Positions 1 to 5,848 of a DNA stretch of 7,334 bases are shown here, piece after piece. Origin of the DNA: Candidatus Omnitrophota bacterium. GTDB lineage: Bacteria > Omnitrophota > Koll11 > Gygaellales > JAQTUY01. Location: the NCBI GenBank assembly GCA_028707105.1, contig JAQTUY010000080.1, forward strand, positions 1 to 7,334. Direction: 5' to 3'. The position numbers and the translations under genes were made by a program. The number at the start of each line of letters is the position of its first letter. The first letter of the stretch is position 1. The notes beneath the pieces were generated by a model. It made no database searches, was not told the origin of the DNA, and saw nothing but the letters and a program-made list of their open reading frames with translations.

Positions 1-345
1 GCATTAAAAAAAGAGATCGGCAGCATAATCCAGACCGAGCTTAAAGACCCGCGCCTTGGGTTTGTGACCGTCATGCGGGTGGAATTGTCGGATGATATGC
101 GTTACGGAAGAGTTTTTTTTAGCGTTTTGGGCAGCGCCGAAGAGCAGAAAAAAAGCGTTGAGGCCCTGGAGAGCGCCGCGGGTTTCATCCGTAAACTCGT
201 CGCTGAAAGGATAGAATTAAGGTATGTTCCGGAACTGCGGTATATCCTGGATACTTCCTGCGAGTATAGTATCCATATTCAAGAGGAGCTGGATAAGATA
301 AAGGAAGAAGATGAGCATAGAAAAAGTGATCAAGGGGATAAATAA
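1..345 (+). CDS. rbfA: Ribosome-binding factor A, 5' end outside the window
   Basis: RbfA binds the free 30S subunit near the 5' helix of 16S rRNA and assists late maturation; it is a cytoplasmic KH-fold protein. The frame is open from base 1 and gives 114 residues, so only about 10-12 N-terminal residues appear to be missing. The family signature ELKDPRLGFVTV is at residues 13-24 of the visible part, followed by a beta strand (RVFFSVLG, 37-44). The AAG turn at 59-61 (SAAGFIR) matches the AxG-type kink of RbfA KH domains, and LRYVPELRYILD follows at 73-84. The C-terminus is charged and short. The last 35 bases overlap the next gene, nrnA, which suggests translational coupling. The usual upstream partners, infB and nusA, would lie left of the window. 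The identification is firm. Confidence 0.95.
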   Translation, partial: ALKKEIGSIIQTELKDPRLGFVTVMRVELSDDMRYGRVFFSVLGSAEEQKKSVEALESAAGFIRKLVAERIELRYVPELRYILDTSCEYSIHIQEELDKIKEEDEHRKSDQGDK

Positions 346-1282
346 GGGAAGAAGTTTTCTGATTACTTCTCACTTTAACCTGGAGGGGGATGCCCTGGGT
401 TCGGCCCTGGCCCTGCGTTACCTGCTCCTTGCGCTCGGGAAAAAAGCCCAGGTGGTCATGGAAGATGAGTGCCCCGCGGAATACCGTTTTCTTCCCGGTA
501 CCGATAAGTTAAAAAAAATAAAAGATATCCGGCATATCAAGTATGATGTTTTCGCGGCCGTCGACTGCTCGGATCTTGGCCGGTGCAGGGCGGTGGCGGA
601 GATGGTCGATAAAAATAAGCCGGTCATTAATATTGACCATCACCGGAGCAATAATAATTTCGCGGACGCCAACTGGGTAGATCCTGAAGCCTCCAGCGCC
701 TGCGAGATGATTTTCCGGTTGTTTAAAAAGATGCGCGTCCCCATCGGCAGGAAAGAAGCGCTTTGCATGTATACCGGCATACTTACCGATACGGGATCTT
801 TCCGTCATCCCAATACCACTGCGATGACGCATAGCATCGCTTCCGAGTTGATGGACCTGGGCATCGACGCCAGCGAAGTTTACGCCTATATTTATCAAAG
901 CTTGGGTTTTGAGGATGCCCGGCTTTTATTAAAAGCGATCAATACCGTAAAGTTCGACTCTAAAAATGGGATCGTCCATTTTTTCCTGAAGAGCAGCTTT
1001 TTTAAGGGGCGTAAATTATCTTTTGACCTGACGGAACAGATACTTAATTTCGGCCGGATGATCGCGGGCGCCAGGGTCGTGGTATTGTTCAAGGAAAATA
1101 TGGACAGGCCTGACCAGATCCGGGTTAACCTGCGCTCCAGCAAGCAGGTGGATATAAGCGTCGTTGCCAGGATGTTCGGCGGCGGCGGCCACAAAAACGC
1201 CAGCGCCTGCACCGTAAGCGGTAAGCTGGAAGCCATCCGGCGCAAAGTAATACGTCAGATCAGAAGGCTCCCTAATCCATAA
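311..1282 (+). CDS. nrnA: DHH/DHHA1 family phosphoesterase, NrnA-type (oligoribonuclease / pAp or c-di-NMP phosphodiesterase)
   Basis: The family comprises Mn-dependent cytoplasmic enzymes that degrade nano-RNA, 3'-phosphoadenosine 5'-phosphate or cyclic and linear dinucleotides. The exact substrate cannot be read from sequence. The 323 residues match the usual length. The DHH domain shows motif I as HFNLEGDALGS (21-31), DCSDLGR (85-91), the DHH triad D109-H110-H111, and the metal motif LTDTGSFR (158-165). The C-terminal DHHA1 domain has RVNLRSS (271-277) and the substrate-binding FGGGGHKNASA (289-299). In motif I a Glu (E25) stands where many relatives have Asp (PDGD), while D27 is kept. The ATG at 311 is preceded by AAGGA (301-305) at a good distance, and the gene starts inside rbfA. 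It ends TAA directly against the ATG of ribF. Position after rbfA is the classic one for nrnA. Confidence 0.93.
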   Translation: MSIEKVIKGINKGRSFLITSHFNLEGDALGSALALRYLLLALGKKAQVVMEDECPAEYRFLPGTDKLKKIKDIRHIKYDVFAAVDCSDLGRCRAVAEMVDKNKPVINIDHHRSNNNFADANWVDPEASSACEMIFRLFKKMRVPIGRKEALCMYTGILTDTGSFRHPNTTAMTHSIASELMDLGIDASEVYAYIYQSLGFEDARLLLKAINTVKFDSKNGIVHFFLKSSFFKGRKLSFDLTEQILNFGRMIAGARVVVLFKENMDRPDQIRVNLRSSKQVDISVVARMFGGGGHKNASACTVSGKLEAIRRKVIRQIRRLPNP

Positions 1283-2224
1283 ATGAAGGTAATATTCGGC
1301 CTCCGAAAATTTAAGAAAGTCGCCCGCCCGGTTGTTACGCTCGGCGTATTTGACGGCCTGCACCGCGGCCACCTCAAAATAATAAGCCGCGCCGTAAGGA
1401 CAGCCCGCAGGATAAAAGGAAAGAGCGTAGTCGTAACTTTTTATCCCCATCCCCAGGCTCAAAAAAGCCTCTATTCCCTGAAGCACCGGATCAGGCTGCT
1501 TAGAGAACAGGGAGTGGACATCTGTGTCGTAATAAAATTTACAAGCGCGTTTTCCCGAATCTCGGCGGCGGAATTCGTGGAAAATATCCTGGTTGAAAAG
1601 ATAAGGCCTTTATATGTATATGTCGGCGAAAACTTTACTTTTGGCCGGGGCGGGCTTGGCGGCGCGGAAGCTTTAAAAAGATACAGCCATACTTATGCTT
1701 TTAAGCTCAAGGTCTTTTCTCCGGCCAGGTCCGGGGCGCGGCCTATCAGCAGTACCGCGATACGCTCGCTTATCAGGGGCGGCGATCTTACGCGGGCGGG
1801 CAGGCTGCTCGGCCGCCGCGTCAGCGTTCTCGGTAAAGTCACAAGCGGCAGCGGTATCGGAAGGACGCTGGGTTTTCCGACGGCAAATATCACGCCGCAT
1901 CATGAAGTCCTGCCCCCTCCCGGGATCTACGCGGCGCGGGTAAGCTTAAATAATAAATTTTTTGCCGGCGCCTGCTATATCGGTTCGAAACCCACATTGA
2001 AGAGGCGGTACAGGGCAGCAGCTCCGGCGGTGCATATTGAAGTCCATATATTTGATTTTCGCAGGAATATTTACGGAAAAGAACTGGAGGTCGAATTTAT
2101 TAAAAAAATAAGGGAGGATAGGAAATTCTCTTCACGGGAAGCTTTAGTAAAACGTATCAGTAAGGACGTTTTTCTCGCCCAAAAGATACTCCACCACAAT
2201 ATATCCGTTTTCCAGCCCAGGTAG
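1283..2224 (+). CDS. ribF: Bifunctional riboflavin kinase / FAD synthetase
   Basis: RibF phosphorylates riboflavin to FMN and adenylates FMN to FAD in the cytoplasm. The 313-residue protein has both domains. The N-terminal nucleotidyltransferase (about 1-165) shows GVFDGLHRGH (21-30), the nucleotide-binding GxFDGxHxGH motif; TFYPHP (52-57), where TFEPHP is usual; YVGENFTFGRGG (113-124); and ISSTAIR (155-161). The C-terminal riboflavin kinase domain (about 178-305) shows GRTLGFPTANI (193-203), GIYAARV (214-220) and VHIEVHIFDF (250-259), in which E253 is the probable catalytic Glu. The ATG follows the nrnA stop with no gap (TAAATG) and there is no strong Shine-Dalgarno sequence (AGAAGG at 1262-1267 is far), so coupled re-initiation is likely. 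truB, often found between nrnA and ribF, is absent here. It looks like the last gene of its operon. Confidence 0.95.
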   Translation: MKVIFGLRKFKKVARPVVTLGVFDGLHRGHLKIISRAVRTARRIKGKSVVVTFYPHPQAQKSLYSLKHRIRLLREQGVDICVVIKFTSAFSRISAAEFVENILVEKIRPLYVYVGENFTFGRGGLGGAEALKRYSHTYAFKLKVFSPARSGARPISSTAIRSLIRGGDLTRAGRLLGRRVSVLGKVTSGSGIGRTLGFPTANITPHHEVLPPPGIYAARVSLNNKFFAGACYIGSKPTLKRRYRAAAPAVHIEVHIFDFRRNIYGKELEVEFIKKIREDRKFSSREALVKRISKDVFLAQKILHHNISVFQPR

Positions 2225-2231
2225 ATACTAC

Positions 2232-2263
2232 CCCTTGTATTTAAACAAATTAGGGCATTTTTT
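2232..2263 (+). terminator. Possible weak intrinsic terminator after ribF
   Basis: Eight bases after the ribF stop, CCC (2232-2234) can pair with GGG (2253-2255), and TTGT (2235-2238) with ACAA (2245-2248), around an ATTTAA loop. A four-base bulge (2249-2252) interrupts the 3' arm. A run of six T (2258-2263) follows. The stem is short and imperfect, so termination may be partial and some upstream transcripts may run on into mraZ. Confidence 0.35.
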
Positions 2264-2266
2264 GTC

Positions 2267-2295
2267 TTGACAAGGTGGTTTTTTTTGTCTATTAT
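2267..2295 (+). promoter_or_regulatory. Sigma-70-type promoter of the dcw operon (upstream of mraZ)
   Basis: A consensus -35 box TTGACA lies at 2267-2272 and a -10 box TATTAT at 2290-2295, separated by exactly 17 bases. The spacer contains a run of eight T (2279-2286). Transcription would start near 2302, giving a leader of about 35 bases before the mraZ ATG at 2337. It is the only strong promoter match I noticed in the window, and it sits in the only large intergenic gap. Together with the repeats just downstream, this makes it the likely main promoter for mraZ through murF. Confidence 0.8.
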
Positions 2296-2330
2296 GTGGT
2301 TACAAAGTGGTTAAAAGTGGTTAATTGTGG
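2296..2330 (+). promoter_or_regulatory. MraZ operator: four phased GTGG direct repeats
   Basis: GTGG occurs at 2296-2299, 2307-2310, 2317-2320 and 2327-2330, at steps of 11, 10 and 10 bases, with a near-common unit GTGGTTAAAA. A further GTGG at 2275-2278, inside the promoter spacer, is 21 bases (two helical turns) upstream of the first. MraZ is known to bind short G-rich direct repeats at about 10-base spacing upstream of its own gene (TGGGN-type in Escherichia coli, AAAGTGG-type in Mollicutes), and these repeats closely resemble the latter. The array starts right after the -10 box, covers the expected transcription start and ends in the Shine-Dalgarno sequence of mraZ. Binding should block transcription initiation. 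That MraZ is the binder is inferred from position and repeat type. Confidence 0.82.
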
Positions 2331-2334
2331 AGAG
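2329..2334 (+). promoter_or_regulatory. mraZ ribosome binding site, decides the ATG at 2337
   Basis: GGAGAG lies just before ATG 2337; counted from GGAG (2329-2332) the spacing is four bases. It rules out the in-frame TTG at 2325, which lies upstream of it and would add four residues not seen in the family. The first two G are also the end of the last operator repeat. Confidence 0.7.
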
Positions 2335-2336
2335 AT

Positions 2337-2774
2337 ATGTTTTACGGAGAGTACCTACATTCTATCGACCGTAAGGGCAGGCTTATTCTGCCTTCCCGCT
2401 TTCGTGAAGCAGCCAAGAGTAACTTCATAGAAAAGTTTTTTGTTACCCGCGGCCTGGATAAGTGCCTTTTTATGTTCTCCGAGGAGGAATGGCGCCTGCA
2501 GGAACAGAAATTCAGGACAGCTTCTTTTACCAAGCCGCAGGTGCGCGCTTTTAACCGCCTGTTTTTTTCGGGGGCAGTCGATGTCGCTCCGGATAAACAG
2601 GGCAGGATCCTTGTTCCCCAGTACCTGAAGGATTTTGCCGAGATAAAAAAAGATGTGGTGATCGTCGGGGTTTCCAACAGGATCGAGATATGGTCAAGGG
2701 ATATCTGGTCAGAATTCTATAACAATTCGCGTCCGACATTTGAAGAGATAGCGGATAAGCTGATGGACGCTTAA
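2337..2774 (+). CDS. mraZ: Transcriptional regulator MraZ
   Basis: MraZ is a DNA-binding protein of the SpoVT/AbrB swapped-hairpin fold that forms rings and represses or tunes its own dcw operon. From the ATG at 2337 the protein has 145 residues, the normal length, and begins MFYGEY, matching the family start. It has the two expected repeats. The first is D11-RKG-R15 followed by LILPSRFR (16-23). The second is FFSGA (76-80) then D86-KQG-R90 followed by ILVPQYL (91-97). The paired DxxxR motifs are the DNA-contacting signature. It is the first gene of the dcw operon, just downstream of its likely operator. The stop is 13 bases before rsmH, as is usual for the mraZ-rsmH pair. Confidence 0.95.
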   Translation: MFYGEYLHSIDRKGRLILPSRFREAAKSNFIEKFFVTRGLDKCLFMFSEEEWRLQEQKFRTASFTKPQVRAFNRLFFSGAVDVAPDKQGRILVPQYLKDFAEIKKDVVIVGVSNRIEIWSRDIWSEFYNNSRPTFEEIADKLMDA

Positions 2775-2787
2775 ATGGGCCGTATGA

Positions 2788-3696
2788 ATGATGATGGTCA
2801 GCGAGAAAGAAACGATCCACGTACCCGTAATGTGTAAAGAGATAATCGAGCATCTGGATCTTAAACCCGGGAAGATGATCGTAGACGCCACTGTCGGCCT
2901 GGGCGGGCACAGCATCGAGATATTAAAACGCATAACGCCCGGCGGGATGCTCATAGGCATTGATAAGGATGAAGAAAGCCTGGAGCTTTGCCGTACGGCA
3001 TTAGATGAATTCAAGGGATCTTTTGAATTAAAGCACGGCGACTTTCGGGATCTGGACAAGATCTTGAGCGAAATGGATATCGGGGCGGTAGACGGTATAG
3101 TTTTTGACCTGGGTGTGTCTTCGTATCAGCTGGGCGCGCCTGAGAGAGGTTTTAGTTTCCGCGAGGAGGGGCCGCTGGATATGCGCATGGACAGGACCAG
3201 TTTTATATCGGCTTACGACCTGGTCAATAACCTCAACGAGGAAGAACTTTCGAATATGCTCTGGTCTTTCGGCCAGGAAAGATGGCATAACCGCATCGCC
3301 CATCTCTTGATCCAGGAAAGGCAGCGTTCACCTATTTCTACCACCCGGCAGCTCTCCGATATCGTAGTCCGCGCCACCCCGCGCGCGCACCGTCATTACC
3401 GCATCCATCCGGCGACCAGGACTTTTCAGGCTATCCGTATAGCCGTTAACCGCGAACTGGAAACGCTCGACGAGGCTATCAAGAGAGCGGTGGGCCTGCT
3501 TTCGCCCGGAGGGCGCATCTGCGTCATTGCTTTTCATTCGCTCGAGGACCGGATAGTCAAATTGAATTTTCGCGCCTTTAGCCAGGAGCACAGCGTAAAA
3601 CTTATCACCAAAAAACCATTGATCACTTCGGATAAAGAAAAATTTGAGAATGCCGCCAGCCGCAGCGCCAAGCTCAGGGTGGCAGAGAGGTCATAA
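2788..3696 (+). CDS. rsmH: 16S rRNA (cytosine-1402-N4)-methyltransferase RsmH (MraW)
   Basis: RsmH transfers a methyl group from S-adenosylmethionine to N4 of C1402 in the 16S rRNA decoding centre. The 302 residues are typical of the family. Visible motifs are the SAM-binding VDATVGLGGHS (32-42), FDLGVSSYQLG (106-116), GFSFREEGPLDMRMD (121-135), HPATRTFQAIRIAVN (207-221), FHSLEDRIVK (249-258) and the conserved tail SRSAKLRVAER (291-301). The start lies in ATGATGATG (2788-2796), so it could be any of three codons; an in-frame TGA at 2785 excludes anything further upstream. No clear Shine-Dalgarno sequence precedes it, so coupling to mraZ, 13 bases upstream, is likely. The function is well established for the family; I see no missing motif. 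Confidence 0.97.
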   Translation: MMMVSEKETIHVPVMCKEIIEHLDLKPGKMIVDATVGLGGHSIEILKRITPGGMLIGIDKDEESLELCRTALDEFKGSFELKHGDFRDLDKILSEMDIGAVDGIVFDLGVSSYQLGAPERGFSFREEGPLDMRMDRTSFISAYDLVNNLNEEELSNMLWSFGQERWHNRIAHLLIQERQRSPISTTRQLSDIVVRATPRAHRHYRIHPATRTFQAIRIAVNRELETLDEAIKRAVGLLSPGGRICVIAFHSLEDRIVKLNFRAFSQEHSVKLITKKPLITSDKEKFENAASRSAKLRVAERS

Positions 3697-3701
3697 AAAA
3701 A

Positions 3702-4073
3702 ATGAGGACAGCCAGGGTAATATGCGCCATATTCTTGTTCACGTTCGGCTCGCTGCTGTATGTTCACCAGCAGACCAGGATCGTGAGCCTTGCTTATTTG
3801 AGCGGAAAGAAACAGGTAGTTTTAAAGGAGCTCCTTGATGCGAATAATATTTTAAGATACAATATGAACGTAATATCCTCGCTTCCATACCTGGATAAGA
3901 AGATCCTTTCCAAAGACTTGAGTTTCGAGATACCGCGCGAGCAGCAGCTGGTAAGGTTCAATTACGCACGGCAGGATTTGGGTATCAGCCAGGAATTGAA
4001 GAAGAGGAACACCCTGCTCGGCGTATTATTCGGAGCCGGAAAACAGGCGGAAGCTAAGACTCTCAACCACTAA
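3702..4073 (+). CDS. ftsL: FtsL-like cell division protein (small bitopic membrane protein)
   Basis: This 123-residue protein resembles FtsL in position and architecture rather than in strong motifs. A short basic N-terminus (MRTAR) precedes a hydrophobic segment at about 6-20 (VICAIFLFTFGSLLY), which would anchor it in the inner membrane with its C-terminus outside. A heptad-like, coiled-coil-prone region follows (about 34-62). Next comes a segment KDLSFEIPREQQLVRF (71-86), then a polar, basic tail. FtsL forms the FtsQ-FtsL-FtsB complex that activates FtsI/FtsW at the septum. The gene lies between rsmH and ftsI, exactly where ftsL sits in dcw clusters. The ATG at 3702 follows AGAGAGG (3684-3690) at a longish spacing of 11 bases, across an A8 run. 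FtsL is poorly conserved, so a DivIC/FtsB-like protein is an alternative name. Confidence 0.72.
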   Translation: MRTARVICAIFLFTFGSLLYVHQQTRIVSLAYLSGKKQVVLKELLDANNILRYNMNVISSLPYLDKKILSKDLSFEIPREQQLVRFNYARQDLGISQELKKRNTLLGVLFGAGKQAEAKTLNH

Positions 4074-4080
4074 CCTTAAA

Positions 4081-4099
4081 TAGAAACGACCGCTTTCTA
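4081..4099 (+). repeat. Short inverted repeat in the ftsL-ftsI gap
   Basis: TAGAAA (4081-4086) and TTTCTA (4094-4099) are perfect reverse complements around a seven-base centre. The stem is A/T-rich and weak. No T run follows on the + strand (it is A-rich), so it is not a terminator for this operon. It lies 20 bases upstream of the ftsI start and could affect translation, but this is speculation. Confidence 0.4.
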
Positions 4100-4119
4100 A
4101 AAAAGGTTAATCCTATATT

Positions 4120-5844
4120 GTGTATATAAAAGACTATTCTCGCCGTTTAGGGGCCGTATTTTTCATCTTTATATTCCTGCTTTTATTAGTCAGCGCCCGC
4201 CTTTTTTATATCCAATTCTTCAAGTATTCTTACCTTAAGAACCTGGCCAAGAAACAGCATGAATTCCTGGTTGAGCTTGAGCCGCGCCGCGGCACGATCT
4301 ATGACCGCAAGCTAAGGCCCCAGGCGCTTAATATCGCGGTGGATTCGCTTTTCGCCGACCCCAAGAGCATTAAGAATAAAGAATCGGCGGTCCAGCAATT
4401 ATCCGCCGTATTAAGGCTGGACCCGGCGTATTTAAAGAATAGGATATACCGCGACAAATCTTTTATCTGGATCGCCAGGAAATTAGGCAGTGAAGAAGCG
4501 GGCAGGGTAAAAGCGCTTAATATGAAAGGGCTGGGTTTTATAAAAGAGAGCAAGCGCTGCTACCCTAACGGCTATCTGGCCAGCCATACTATGGGTTTCG
4601 TCGGACTGGATAATTCCGGGCTTGAAGGGCTGGAGTCACATTATGAGCAGTATCTTAAAGGCGAATCGGGATGGGCGGTATTCTTAAGGGATGCCCGTCA
4701 GAAAAAGCTGGACTTGCCTGAAGGCCTGGTCTTGCCTAAAGACGGTAATAGCCTGGTGCTGACCATTGATGAGGTAATCCAGTATATCGCCGAGAGGGAA
4801 CTGGATAATGCCTTCCGTACTTTTCACGCTAAACAGGCCAGCATAATAGTCATGGACCCGCGCACGGGGCAGGTCCTGGCTTTGGCGAACCGCCCGGCTT
4901 ATGACCTCAATGAAGCGGGCAAGGCGGAGCCGGCAGTGCGGAAAAATCACGCCATATGCGATCTGTTCGAGCCGGGTTCGGTCTTTAAGATAGTCACCGC
5001 TTCCGCCGCTATCGAGGAAGGCAGAGTCAATGAGAACGACAGGGTCTTCTGTGAGAACGGGAATTACCGCCAGTCTAACCGTATATTGCATGACCATACG
5101 GCTCACGGCTGGCTTACCTTCAGGGAAGTCATCGAGCAGTCCAGCAACATCGGTACCAGCAAGGTGGCGCAGAAAATAGGCCCGGATGTTCTTTACAAGT
5201 ATATAAAACTTTTCGGGTTCGGCTCTTCCCGCGGTATCGACCTGCCGGGTGAAATAAACGGGATGGCCAAGCCTCCTAAGTTATGGTCGAGCACCTCTAT
5301 CGGCGCCATCCCGATGGGCCAGGAGGTGGGCGTTACGGTCCTGCAGCTATCCTGCGCGATATCGGCTATTGCCAACGGCGGGTTGCTGATGAAACCTTAT
5401 CTGGTCAAGCAGGTCCAGGATATGAACGGCGAGGTGATCAAGGAATTTTTCCCGCAGGTGTCTAATAAAGTCATTTCTCCGGAAACGGCGCAGCGCGTGC
5501 GGGCCATACTTACAGGTGTCGTTGAGGACGGAACGGGAAAATTAGCGGCGATCCAGGGAGTGAAGGTCGGCGGGAAGACCGGGACAGCCCAGAAGTTAGA
5601 ACCGGACGGAAGATATTCGCATAATAAGTTCGTGGGTTCTTTTATCGGCTTCGCTCCCGCGGACAATCCGGTCATCACTGTCTGCGTGGTGCTGGATGAG
5701 CCGCACCCTTCTTATTACGGCGGAGTAGTCTGCGCCCCGGTGTTTAAAAAAGTGGTGACCGATGTCTTGAATTATCTGGAAGTCATGCCTCTGGATAAGG
5801 TAGTATATTCCGCGGAAATGGCGGCTAACGCTGTTGGAAGATAA
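4120..5844 (+). CDS. ftsI: Peptidoglycan D,D-transpeptidase FtsI (class B penicillin-binding protein)
   Basis: FtsI (PBP3) cross-links septal peptidoglycan together with FtsW. The 574-residue protein has a short cytoplasmic N-terminus and one membrane anchor at about 10-33. The PBP dimerisation domain starts at EPRRGTIYDR (54-63). The transpeptidase domain (about 210-550) has the active-site SxxK in EPGSVFK (S287, K290), the SxN motif SSN (341-343) and KTG in GGKTGTA (484-490), so all catalytic motifs are intact. There is no PASTA domain; the protein ends about 20 residues after the catalytic fold. The start is GTG 4120: an in-frame TAA at 4108 limits extension, and an earlier start would destroy the usual short N-terminus. 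Only a weak AAGG (4103-4106) precedes it. Location between ftsL and murE argues for FtsI rather than the elongation PBP2. Confidence 0.95.
   Translation: MYIKDYSRRLGAVFFIFIFLLLLVSARLFYIQFFKYSYLKNLAKKQHEFLVELEPRRGTIYDRKLRPQALNIAVDSLFADPKSIKNKESAVQQLSAVLRLDPAYLKNRIYRDKSFIWIARKLGSEEAGRVKALNMKGLGFIKESKRCYPNGYLASHTMGFVGLDNSGLEGLESHYEQYLKGESGWAVFLRDARQKKLDLPEGLVLPKDGNSLVLTIDEVIQYIAERELDNAFRTFHAKQASIIVMDPRTGQVLALANRPAYDLNEAGKAEPAVRKNHAICDLFEPGSVFKIVTASAAIEEGRVNENDRVFCENGNYRQSNRILHDHTAHGWLTFREVIEQSSNIGTSKVAQKIGPDVLYKYIKLFGFGSSRGIDLPGEINGMAKPPKLWSSTSIGAIPMGQEVGVTVLQLSCAISAIANGGLLMKPYLVKQVQDMNGEVIKEFFPQVSNKVISPETAQRVRAILTGVVEDGTGKLAAIQGVKVGGKTGTAQKLEPDGRYSHNKFVGSFIGFAPADNPVITVCVVLDEPHPSYYGGVVCAPVFKKVVTDVLNYLEVMPLDKVVYSAEMAANAVGR
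5836..5840 (+). promoter_or_regulatory. murE ribosome binding site inside the 3' end of ftsI
   Basis: GGAAG, eight bases before ATG 5849, supports that start. The in-frame TTG at 5834 overlaps this site itself and has no comparable signal ahead of it. Confidence 0.6.
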
Positions 5845-5848
5845 AGAG

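Noticed and set aside
511..518. A8 run in nrnA (also A8 at 3695-3702 at the rsmH/ftsL junction and T8 at 113-120 in rbfA) as programmed frameshift sites
   Set aside because: The family motifs continue in the same frame on both sides in rbfA and nrnA, and rsmH ends normally before its run; no alternative frame yields a useful product.
509..898. 129-codon open frame on the - strand inside nrnA
   Set aside because: Fully antisense to the DHH domain, no family resemblance, no initiation signal.
1016..1486. 156-codon open frame on the - strand across the nrnA/ribF junction
   Set aside because: It lies opposite two genes with full sets of family motifs, shows no recognisable domain and has no own promoter or ribosome binding signal that I could see; it is a shadow of codon bias.
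2262..2273. TTGTC/GACAA inverted repeat over the -35 box as an operator or terminator hairpin
   Set aside because: The two-base centre cannot form a hairpin loop, arms are only five bases, and half of it is simply the -35 consensus.
2325..2336. TTG at 2325 as the mraZ start
   Set aside because: It would place the ribosome binding site GGAGAG inside the gene and add four residues before the family-typical MFYGEY; TTG also lies within the operator repeats.
4684..5106. 140-codon open frame on the - strand inside ftsI
   Set aside because: Opposite the transpeptidase active-site region, which is clearly coding on the + strand; no domain seen.
5834..5848. TTG at 5834 as the murE start
   Set aside because: ATG 5849 has GGAAG eight bases upstream; the TTG has no comparable site and would only add five charged residues.
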